From: Apiotrichum sp. Y4204
Taxonomy: Eukaryota; Basidiomycota; Tremellomycetes; Trichosporonales; Trichosporonaceae
Assembly: GCA_025531455.1 (NCBI GenBank)
Contig: JAMYHL010000014.1
Location: forward strand, 124,001-188,000
Direction of reading: 5' to 3'
DNA: 64,000 nt
The notes beneath the pieces were generated by a model. It worked only from the letters and a program-made list of their open reading frames with translations, had not been told where the DNA came from and did no database searches. Shown here piece after piece: positions 1 to 9,456 of the stretch (positions within the stretch are counted from its first letter, which is position 1; each line of letters begins with the position of its first letter). The translations under genes and the position numbers were made by a program.

Positions 1-158
1 TGATCGACGAGGACCGTCTCTTCCGCGAGTACCTCGTCGAGCATGGTATCGACATCACCAACATGGGCATCAACAAGCAGTCCTCGAACGCCTACTCTCA
101 CGAGGAGGGCGAGAAGCGTGCGACCAAGGAGGATGTCCGTGTGATCGACGCGGCCTGA
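1..158 (+). CDS. 3' end of an unidentified protein gene (partial)
   Basis: An open frame enters from the left edge and reads to a TGA at 156-158. It encodes about 52 C-terminal residues, including FREYLVEHGIDITNMG and NKQSSNAYSHEEGEKR. The codons end mostly in C or G, as in the confident genes of this window, and no stop interrupts the frame. I do not recognise the family. The tail is charged and hydrophilic with no membrane segment. Nothing can be said about the start or the upstream exons. Confidence 0.7.
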   Translation, partial: IDEDRLFREYLVEHGIDITNMGINKQSSNAYSHEEGEKRATKEDVRVIDAA

Positions 159-1269
159 AACACGTATAGCTTATCTTGGGGCACGAACACGACGTCCCAG
201 TAAGTTCTAAGTTCTCAAATATCCCCATCCTGTCTCAACTCATGGGTGGGAACGAGTTTCATCACTTGTAGCAGTATTCGTTCGGGAAAAGATGCTCCTC
301 CGTCTGATTTACTGTATGGCGTTCCACGTTCCAGCGGCCTCATCGCTAGATCGAGGCTGAAGCCACTAATCGAGGCTGATTAGCCGATTGAGCAATGTTT
401 TGACACGCGTCACGAGTTCAAGGTGTGCACACGGTTCTTGAACGGCTGTTCTGTTTACCGTTTCTAAGGGTCCCCACATTCCTAGATCAGGGCTTGTTGT
501 GATCGACATTGGTTCCTGCAGATCAGCCGAGTTTGATGTGGGGTGTTATCAGATGGGGGATATTCCGTCTCGGGAAACTCGGTTTTTTTAAAGCATGAGC
601 ATTAGAGGATGATTGTACTGTAGGAACTCTTGTTGAGGCTGTTTTATCTCGAAAGATTGGAGAGCCAGTGCGCAGCCATGGGGCGGGCCGAGGAGGGGGG
701 ATGGATCCATGAAAACTAGGGCTTGCCGCCACCACACTAAAACATTGCTCCGTCCATCAGCGAACTTCAGTAAGTACCAATCCCTGCCGCGCTATCCTGG
801 CCAAGTGTGCTGTTACGAGCTGAGTCGCGAGTCCTGTCACGATCCGCAGCGCCTCATCGGATGGTTCTTGTCGTCACAGCCGCACAGGCCGCTGTCCGTT
901 CATGTCTGTGCTCGAGGTTCTCAGATTCCTTTTTCCACATCCGTGACAGGCCTGACAGAGCAGATCAGAATCGAGCTCTGAACTCTTACCTTCTGACGTT
1001 CTGGTCCTCAGCACCCTTTGACTGCGAATGTTTTCTGTGCATCACGCACAGTTTGGCCACGCATCCTCGCGCCTTCCCAGACCAGTCATTCCCTTTCCCC
1101 CACCCCAGCCGTTTACCTGACTTTCATTCTCTGACAATCACTGACTGTTCTTTCTCTTGTTTCCTCAACGTTCACCACCGACTCTCTGTTTAGCCAACAG
1201 TTACCAACACTCCCCCGTCAGGCCAAGTTCGCCACCGCCAACGTCCACACGCCCAGTCACCACAGCAGA
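159..1269. other. Intergenic region
   Basis: No supported gene. Short open frames at 709-981 and 807-1193 have no recognisable motif and unlike codon use. The last ~250 bases before 1270 are C/T-rich with few G, as expected for the promoter and 5' leader of the next gene. Confidence 0.5.
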
Positions 1270-1756
1270 ATGTCCACTACGTCCCAGCCTATGGAGTTTA
1301 CCGACGACGAACTGGTGCACTACCGCGCCATGCTCCAGTACGCCGATGGCGGCCTTGAAATCCCGGTGAGCAGAGCGTGGGGTGGCAAGATAGAGAGAGG
1401 AGTGCAGGAGCGTAGCGTCGAGGACTGAGGGCCGCAGAACTCACCCAGCCGTTCCCCACTAACCGCAGTACCACCACCGGACGTCTCTCTCGTTTGGGAG
1501 CAGCGTAATGGACCCATACCTCTCTCCGGTCAAGTTCTCCGACCGCCGAAGCGCGTGTGTGGACGGAGACAAGGAGAGCTGCAAGACGGAGACCACGACG
1601 CTGACGGGTGACGCGACGGGCCTCAAGGCGCGGGCCTCACGGCGCTCTCGGCGCGCGCGGTCCGCACGGCCCGAGGGCTTTTCCCCGCGCCAGGGCCGCC
1701 TGCGACGGTTTATCCGCAGGCTGATGTCCTGCCTTGCGCGCCGGAATCTAGGGTGA
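1270..1756 (+). CDS. Small basic hypothetical protein (two exons)
   Basis: Predicted exons are 1270-1365 and 1469-1756. The 103-nt intron has a GTGAGC donor and a CTAACCGCAG end and falls between codons. The product is 127 residues. The first ~30 are acidic to neutral (MEFTDDELVHYRAMLQYADG). The last ~60 are very rich in Arg (ARASRRSRRARSARP, then RRFIRRLM), which suggests nucleic-acid or membrane contact. No known domain is visible. The support is the clean splice joining two frames and the CT-rich leader upstream. It could be a lineage-specific gene or a chance model. Confidence 0.5.
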
Positions 1757-3009
1757 GTCCCCGTCCAGGATGTGGAACAGGCTAGGCGAGCCCGCCGGCG
1801 TGGAGGAAGCTGCATTCATCTGTGAAGGTTGCCCGGAAATGTTTTCGATGCGTGAAGCTTTTGAGCGAGACGTACTGTAGGAAGCACGTTTGAGTGCATT
1901 GATCCTTCGATCCTGAGAGGGGTCTTGGAAATTTGGACACTTGGGGCGTGGGGGCATGGCGGCCAGGGCGCGCCGAGGGTCCGCATTGACCTCACCAGCT
2001 CGTTATGGGCCGCCAGGCAGGGAATGTCAGCTCTCGGACCGTACATAACTGGAGACGCGATGCTAACCTGCAGGTCGCCTGATGGGGCCATCAAGTCTGT
2101 GCAGTAGGGCTATATCCTCACCAGTCCGAGATTTGGCCACACCGTGTGTGTCCTTACCACTCTTCCGTTTACTATCCATCCTATACGGTTCAACGCCCAA
2201 CACCCGAGCTTGATGCTCTACGCCCACGTCACGCCACCCACGCCCTTGCTCACGCCTCACGCCCTTTCAAAACGCACAGTCCCATATTAGATATGGCCTG
2301 CCGACTTCACGAGATCATACATATATCAGTAGATCTCAACAGCACGATTTTGCCCATGACCCGCTGTCCCCGCCTACATCCCGAGTCGGCGCTCTCATAC
2401 GGTACATAGTCCAACACCTTCACCGTCATTAGCAATAAACTACATTATTGTTCTGCACCCCCACAGCCTTGCACCGGTATACCGGTATCCCATGATTGTT
2501 TTTCTCTCCGCGGAGCTGCCCACTTGCCGGACTTCTCGTGACACAAGGTTCCAAACCGTTTTCTACCCTTGTCACACTCGTGCAGCCTCGGTTCCCACAA
2601 CGTCATATGGCTTAGTTCGAAAAATGCTGTGCTTCAATCCCTATAGAGACATAGCTACATGCAGTATTCGTATGATAAGTGGTCGTGAATCCTTTGCTTC
2701 AGCCGGAGCTTCAGCGGTGATGGGATCCTTGGAATGATACACTTTTCAAGCGATAGTATCAAAGTGGGGGCCACTCAGGTCAGTGAGGTCACTTTCATCA
2801 CAGTGGCACCCCGGGTGGGCAGTTGCGTGGCTGTCAAAAACACCCGTGCAGAGCGAGTGTTTGTTATCAATGCCGAATGGTAACAAAACCCACTCCATTG
2901 CAGGAAAGAAGATAGATTTGCACCCAAGGGCTTCGACCCATTGGGTACCGGATACAAGAGCACGAATGCCCCTGCACCATTAGAGCCCCCAAGTCCCATT
3001 GTCGCTGTG

Positions 3010-3330
3010 TCCTGTGCCATAGTCGATGCCGCCCAGTGCCAACGTCGCTGTCGCCCCCTGCCGATGCCAAAGCCGATGCCGCTCCATGTCAATGTCGCTG
3101 GTAGTCCGTGCCAATGTCAAAGCCGATGTCGCCCGGTGCCAATGCTAATGTCGCCCCGTGTCAAAGTCGTTGCTATTCCATGCCGATGCCAAAGCCGTGC
3201 CAGTGTTGATGTCGCCCCGTGTCCAAGTCGTTGCTGCCCCATGCCAATGCCATTGTCGATGTCGCCCTTGTTTATGTCGCTGCTGCCCCATGCCCCATGC
3301 CGATGCCATAGTTGATGTCGCTCCGTGCCA
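3010..3330. repeat. Degenerate short-unit repeat (GATGCC/AATGTC family)
   Basis: The words GCCGATGCC, GTGCCAATGTC, GTCGCCCCGTG and AAAGCCGATG recur every 6-40 bases with substitutions, giving a T/G/C-rich low-complexity track. GTCAATGCC and GCCGATG words continue into the ~80-bp minisatellite that follows, so both may share one origin. Confidence 0.6.
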
Positions 3331-3483
3331 ATGTTAATGTAGTCCTTGTTTCCTCTTGTTGTTCCTCGCTAATAAAAGAAGTGTCAGTGTCAATATCATA
3401 GAAATCTTACCAAGATTTTCCCTCAAGTCGCACTACGTTGTGGTTTGCCGTTGCTAAAGTTGTCAATGCCAATGTCTGTCCAT

Positions 3484-4140
3484 GATATCTCACCGTGATC
3501 CTCCAGATGGGGTGAGCGCGATCTTAAATACGTCAATGCCGATGCCTGTTCCTTATGTCTCACCGTGATGATCTCCGTCTTCTCGGAGTGTCTGTTTGAG
3601 GTTACGCTGGATTTTCCAATGCCGATGTCTGTCCGTGATATCTCACCGTGATGTTCTCCGTCTCCTCAAGAAGTCGTGGGGGCCGACTCTGAATACGTCA
3701 ATTGCGATTTCTGTCCGTGAGATCTCACCGTGTTGTTTTTCCTTTCCTCAATATATTATTGATGCCCATGCTGAAGTTGTCAAGGTGGTGCCTGCTCGCG
3801 ATATCTCACCGTGTTGTTTTTCCTTTTCTCAAGATATTTGTTGATGCCCATGCTGAAGTTGTCAAGGTGGTGCCTGCTCGCGATATCTCACCGTGTTGTT
3901 TTTCCTTTCCTCGAGATATTGTTGATGTCCATGCTGAAGTTGTCAAGGTGGTGCCTGCTCGGGATATCTCACAGTATGTCTTTCCTCCCCCCTCGACTTT
4001 GGTATTCCTAGAGTCGTCAACGTTGGTGTCTGTTCTTGAGATCTCACCGGGTTTTCATTGCCCATTCTGTGATGTCGGTTTTGGGGACTCTGAATTTGTC
4101 AATGCTCACGTCTGCTCAAAATATCTCATCGTGAAGTCGT
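3484..4140. repeat. Degenerate ~80-bp minisatellite, about nine units
   Basis: The core GATATCTCACCGTG (with variants) recurs at about 3484, 3552, 3637, 3719, 3800, 3882, 3963, 4038 and 4120, so spacings are 68-85 bases and mostly 81-83. The three central units (3719-3962) are nearly identical over their whole 81-82 bases, and the outer ones are diverged. This is the pattern of an old array with a recently homogenised centre. An 81-base period keeps reading frames open, which explains the long open frames here. Confidence 0.85.
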
Positions 4141-4591
4141 CCAGAGCCATGGAGAAAGAGGTTGACGGGAAGACATGAGAGGGAGAGGGAGGAGCTTTGT
4201 CTTGGCTCATGGTCGAATGTCGGGTTCCATCGGGCGGAGCGGTAAACGGACGATTTTCGGGCCAGCCGAGCGAATCGTAGTCTCAAAAATCAGGTGTTTG
4301 CTTGTTTTAGGGCTTTAATGTACTCACCTGCCTTCTACCTGAGATGTTGTCTTGTCGGTGCCATGCAATCGCTAACGTCGAACCGGCGGAAGGTAACGGT
4401 CGCTGCTCGAAGTTGTGTTGTCGCACTACTCCTGCGGGGCAGCCGGGGGCCGCAAGGAGTTGTCCTTGGTATGTATGTCGAGGGCCAAATTGAGCTGGAA
4501 GTCAGCGAACTCCCTGACAAGTACAAAAGGGGATTCACACAGTTTTACTCACGAGCTTCATTGGCTGACTCGGTTTTCGTGCGGCACTGTT

Positions 4592-6390
4592 TCAACGCCG
4601 ACGAACAGGCTTTTTGACCTTGTCAGCGGCCTCGCGAATTTTGGTCTTGAGGCCCTTGACGGACTGGCGAAGGCGGCGACGGGGCTTGATCGTCGGGATC
4701 ACGTCCAGACCGGTGTTGTCGTTAATCTTTTCAGCCGGGGGGATGTCGTTGGCGGCTGGGGAGTCGTGGTCGGGTGACGTGATCTCCTGGTTCTCCTCGG
4801 CCTCTCCGGAGTAGGGGTGTGCCTCGCAAAGGCGATCGATCCAGTCAACAACTTTGTGCGAGGCGGGGCGGCACCCAGGGGAAAATGCGGAGAGGGAGCT
4901 GAGAAGAGTCTTGACATCCGCAGGGAGCAAGGACGCAAGCTCGTTCTCGAGCTCCAGAAGGTCGAAGGCCGAGGTACCGTTGTTCTGCTCACACTGAAGA
5001 TACGCAGTGTAGAGTGCCTTGGAGTCGGAGAGGCCCTCAATGTAGTCTTTGGGGAGGGCAAGACAGGCAATGGCGCAGAAGACGAGACTGTCCATGTTAG
5101 TACCAAGGTTTCCAAGCTGGAATTTGTCTGACTCACCCAACGGAGAACCAGTCGGACGCAGGAACAGTGTATCCCGGGATGGGGGCGTGGGGTTCGGCAA
5201 AACCTTTGAGCGATTCAATGGCCATGTAGGTAATCGTACCACTGGGAGCATGGCGGGCCCAGTCATTCTCAAAGTAATGGGCAAGTCCGAAGTCGGCAAG
5301 AACGATGCGCGACCCGGGGCGGTTTTCGACAAGAAGAATGTTGGCGGGTTTGATGTCGAGGTGTGCCCATCCGTTTGCGTGCATCCACGCTACGCCGTCC
5401 GAAAGCTGGCGGATCCAGTACAGGGAAAGAGCAACGCTGAGAGGCGCGCCCTGACCCGAGACGAAAGAACCCAGAGTACCGCCGTGGTAGGCACGCAGCA
5501 TGATGAGGTATCTAGGCTGTCAGAGAAACAAATCAATGGTAATAAGAAAAAAAGGAAGGCGATAAAGGAAAGCGAGAGGGGAGATGACAGGAGGTGAACA
5601 ATATGTAAGGAAAAGATGGGAGACAAGTAACGAGACAGGAGAAGAGCATAGAAATCAAGACTCACACGTCCTGAAGCTTTCGATAGCTGGCGCAGTAGTA
5701 TCCCATGAGATTCCGGTGTCGGGGGATGGCACGAAGCGCATCCACTTCCTTGCCCCAGGATTTGCGGCAGTTGGTGATCTTGATGGCCGCCACCCGAGTA
5801 ATCTTGGTGATCGGGTGTTCGAAAAATCCGAGGGTTACCTCTCCGAAGGCCCCTTTTCCAAGCGTCGGGCCAAGTCCAAGGAGCAGACCGGCACCTCCGT
5901 AGGTGGTTGTGAGCGAGCCAGGGGGTACGAGGAATCGACTAATAAAGGACCGGACCGACACGTTGCCCTCAGCATCCTCGGACCTGATGAGCGAATGAGG
6001 AGCGTTGAGAAGAAAAGAGCAAAACGGAGCCAAGCTAACCCTGCTGATCTCGATGGTGGTGCGAGCCGTGACAAACTGAGTGGCTCGGGCCGTAAGGTAC
6101 TCGGCCATCGAGGAAGCAGTCGTGAACAGGGAAGCGGCGGTAGAGGTCGGTGGATCGGACAAACGAAGGGTGGGAGTGACCGGGGTAGCACATCCGCACG
6201 AAGTCGAAACCGGGGCAAAGGGAGAGACCGAAACCGGAGCAGAAAACGAATCCTTGACAAAAGAAGAGGGCGACGAGGTGTCGCAGACGGGGCAAGAACG
6301 GCGAAAGCCGCACTTGGGAGTGGCAAGGCCGAGGGAAGCCTTGAGAGGAAGTGTAATGGCGACCAGCGCCGATTTCAGCTTCGAGAACAT
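4592..6390 (-). CDS. Serine/threonine-type protein kinase (non-RD)
   Basis: Three exons read leftward: 6390-5666, 5511-5137 and 5087-4592. The introns are 154 and 49 nt, and the product is 531 residues. Residues 1-150 are Ser/Thr/Pro-rich with no clear domain. The kinase domain starts at the glycine loop LGKGAFGEV (177-185), with the ATP lysine in AAIKI (K204), catalytic loop HLDIKPAN (292-299), metal site DFG (D315) and GTITYMAIE. The HRD arginine is Leu, making this a non-RD kinase, and the APE motif is AIE. The C-tail (~100 residues) is acidic, then basic (RRRLRQSVKGLK...KKPVRRR). It probably phosphorylates proteins; the substrate and pathway are unknown. A pyrimidine-rich stretch on its sense strand precedes the ATG. 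Confidence 0.85.
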
Positions 6391-7903
6391 GTTGTCAAGA
6401 GATCTTTAAAGTCTTTTGGCTGTCGAGGAGAAGGAGTGGTGAAAGGCAAAGAACGATGAAACATGCCAGCAACGAGGGAGGAGGGAGTGGGAATAACAAG
6501 GTGGAAGGTGAAAGGATCAGGGAGGATGGGGAGATAAGATAACAGAAGAAAGGGAGGAGAGGGGCATCGAGAAGGGAGAACCAGGGAGATTATGAGTAAA
6601 AGGCCAATAAAAGAGTGAGAGAACCAGGGGAGTGCAGAGCGGCAGATCAACGAGATAAACGAAGCCATGACGGAGGGAAAGGATAGAAGGTCAGGAAAAC
6701 AGAATACGAACAGTGGGGGTGGTATGGAGGAGACGTGAATCAGAGTAGGGAAGGGCGGAAAAAGCATCACGAACGACAGCCAGGAGGGAAGTGGTGACAC
6801 CGAAGAGGGTTGAAGAAAGTCAGGAATCGAAACAGAAAGGGCGATGAACGTGATGAAGAGGAACAATGTCAGTAACGTTGTAAAGAGGGTAAAAGCTGCC
6901 TCGGAACTCACAAAAACTTTGGGTGGGGATGATGGGGAAAGAGAAGAAGAAAGGCAATTGCCACTTTTTTATTAGAACAGAGCTGGGAGGGGGGACAGTG
7001 GGGTGTGGTTGGGAGGTCAGTGGTGGATAGGAGACGGGGCCAGGTGCCACTTACTATGGTGACAGGCGCAAGACCCAAGGGAAAACAAATCAGTCGCGTA
7101 CCAGCACCACCCCTCGTTCGTCCTCTTGACCTTTCGGGATTTTAGCCACCATAATGTCGCTATTTTACTTTGTGGCGAACGTGGCTCGGGCGTGTGTTTC
7201 ATGCCTCGGTGCATTGATGAATAGTATGGCTCTATGACTCTATGGCTCGATGACCTGTGCGGTCTACCTTGGGGATGTGGTTGCCTGCAATTGCCTGTCT
7301 GCATCGACCGAGGCGGCGGTACGCAAGGAAAGTGGGGGTGGGCGACACCTTTTGCGAAAACACCCTGTGGATGCCGTGCACTGTGATTAAGATCTGCGGG
7401 ATCACCAACCTTAATTATTTCAGGAAGCGAGCTTATCGGGAGGACGTGCACGGCGTTTTGTTCTGTTATCAGCATCAGCACCGACATCGGCGTGCATTTC
7501 CGCTCCGAGGTTGCTCCGCTCTGCTTTGACCGTATCGCCAAAGTCAAACATCATCATGGTATCGTATGCAGCATTACCCGTTTGGGTATTTTTATAGTCG
7601 TTGCATAGCGCCGGACACATTTGGCGCCCAATCGGAGACATGTCGCAAATCCTCCGGAGACCAGGGCAAGAGATTAGATATGTAAATGTGTGCCTCTCTG
7701 GTCTACCGCCCGATGCTGATGATGTGTGATCGTGCATGCAGTGCATTGAGAACAACGATATAATGTTTTTGAGGTGTTGTATGACTGTTGAGGCTGTGTG
7801 AATTTTGTGGAGGGTGGTCGACAAGGCCGTCTGCGTGCCACGACCCACAACGTCCTGGGCGCGTCTTCCGTTGTGGTAATCCGGTAATCCTACAACAATG
7901 GAT

Positions 7904-7956
<53 letters not shown>

Positions 7957-9456
7957 CTTCTCGGGGGGTTCAACTCGAGCTGTGCCGCACCAGCGGCAAT
8001 CCGGGGACTGGGCGGCAGGCGTTAACACCGACTCGCGGGGATCACGGGAATATGAGCTGGTGGCAAGAAACCCGAGCAGGCGCAAAACTCTTGCACGTGA
8101 GGATGCTGTCGGGCATTCCATAACGCCGAGGAGGAGGCGATCTGCATCGGCGGGAGGCCAGAGAAGTGTGCCGGAACGGCAGGAGACGCAAGAAAAAAGA
8201 AGGAAGAAAACATGTAGACGCATAGCGCAGACGACGATCCTGCCCCATGGGTCGCCCGATCACCCGACCCTGGGTGGCTATCAGCTGTGGAAAGATACGC
8301 GACCTCGGCTGGGCCCCTCTGGGGGCCCTAGTAATTTTCCTGATATCTGCTGTGTGCTTCTTTCCCCAATAAACCGGTGATGCCAAGACGCTAAGAGGAT
8401 AAAAACAAACACACAAGTCCCCGTCAGCGTAGGAGCGCGTAGGACGGAGTCCTCTGGCGCAGCGTCCCAGTCGATCACCGGCTCAGGTTTGCCGGCGGCC
8501 CGTCGGTTGTGTGCTTGTGTGCTGCGGTGACAAAGCAGAAGGAAATGCATCCATCCCTCCACTCGAAAATCCCAGACGATCGCCACGACCCTCCATATTC
8601 TGAAGGAAATAATTGCAGTCACTCGTACTCGTAGGGCACGGGCGATGGAAATCAAAAGATGGGACGTCGGAAGATAAGCCGACGCGTGAGCCGTGCTGCT
8701 GGAACGGCACATACGCTGGAATCGCCCGGGAGGCGTCATCGGGCGGTGTGGCACCTGACTCTGTAATTCAGGCGACGGGACCCTGAGCCGAAGCCGCCAG
8801 GCTGCCAGCGCAGCCCTACCCCGTTCTCATCATTCCACAGCACTGACCTCACTGCACCTTCACAGAACGGTAGCGAACGTTCCCGGATCGGCTTCTGGAA
8901 AACAATCCTCGTTGTATTACGGCCTGCATACACTTTGATTATGTGATCCCGGTGTCTATGCTCAGCTCATGCGTTTACCATGTCAGCACGAGGGCGATGA
9001 ATTTCTGGGTGCCTCAGCGTGTCAAAGAGTGCTGTGCTCCGGTTTGTAGAGCTTCAGGGCCCGAGAGCCGCTGCTGTGTTCCAAGCTGGACAATTCAAAG
9101 TCCAGAGTACCGCGTACACAGAAAACACGGCGCGATGCGTTCTCTGATCGTAGCGCTTCCAAACCCCCGTAGTTGTTCTCCGCCCGTGATGAAACAATGT
9201 TTGGCGCTAGTCCTCGTTGACCGTCCATTCGCTCTATTGTTGGCTGACACCCAGTCCACCTCAAGCAGCAGCTGCAATCCCCCGCCACCCCCGAATGCAC
9301 TCGCGGGGCAAACACAGCCAGGAGGTCCCCAGGACCCGACATTCCCAGCCAGGATGCCCCCAGCTCTCTCCAAACATCACCCCGGTCCCCGATCCTTCAT
9401 AAACCGCCATTGCCGTCCATTCTCTTTCTTTTCCCCATCTTCCCAGTGCTAGCAAC
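6391..9456. other. Intergenic region with a 49-base poly(A) tract
   Basis: No gene supported. 6391-6960 is purine-rich on the plus strand, thus CT-rich in the kinase orientation, and is probably its promoter and leader. Open frames seen here are short and lack motifs. A homopolymer lies at 7905-7953. 8900-9456 becomes C-rich before the next gene. Confidence 0.5.
7905..7953 (+). repeat. Poly(A) homopolymer, 49 bases
   Basis: Uninterrupted A run preceded by ACAATGGATC and followed by GCTCTTCTCGGGG. It could be a slippage-expanded A tract or the tail of a decayed retro-inserted sequence. I see no target-site duplication or element body next to it. Confidence 0.9.

Larger units (their letters stand above)
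1757..4591. other. Gene-poor region with minisatellite-like DNA
   Basis: No gene is supported across 2.8 kb. Positions 1757-3000 look like unique sequence. About 3000-3330 is a degenerate repeat based on GTCGATGCC/GTCAATGCC-like steps. About 3480-4140 is an ~80-bp tandem repeat (separate entry). The remainder up to the kinase stop codon shows nothing recognisable. Confidence 0.6.

Noticed and set aside
3702..4178. 158-codon frame with a zinc-finger-like CPFCDVGF...NAHVC
   Set aside because: It lies in the 81-bp minisatellite, whose multiple-of-three unit keeps frames open. The Cys/His spacing does not fit a C2H2 finger, and no start context or splicing supports it.
6375..6911. Minus-strand frame of 178 codons rich in Phe, Leu, Ser and Pro, resembling a membrane protein
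   Set aside because: It overlaps the kinase start and is produced by a pyrimidine-rich promoter/leader tract, which gives hydrophobic residues in any frame.
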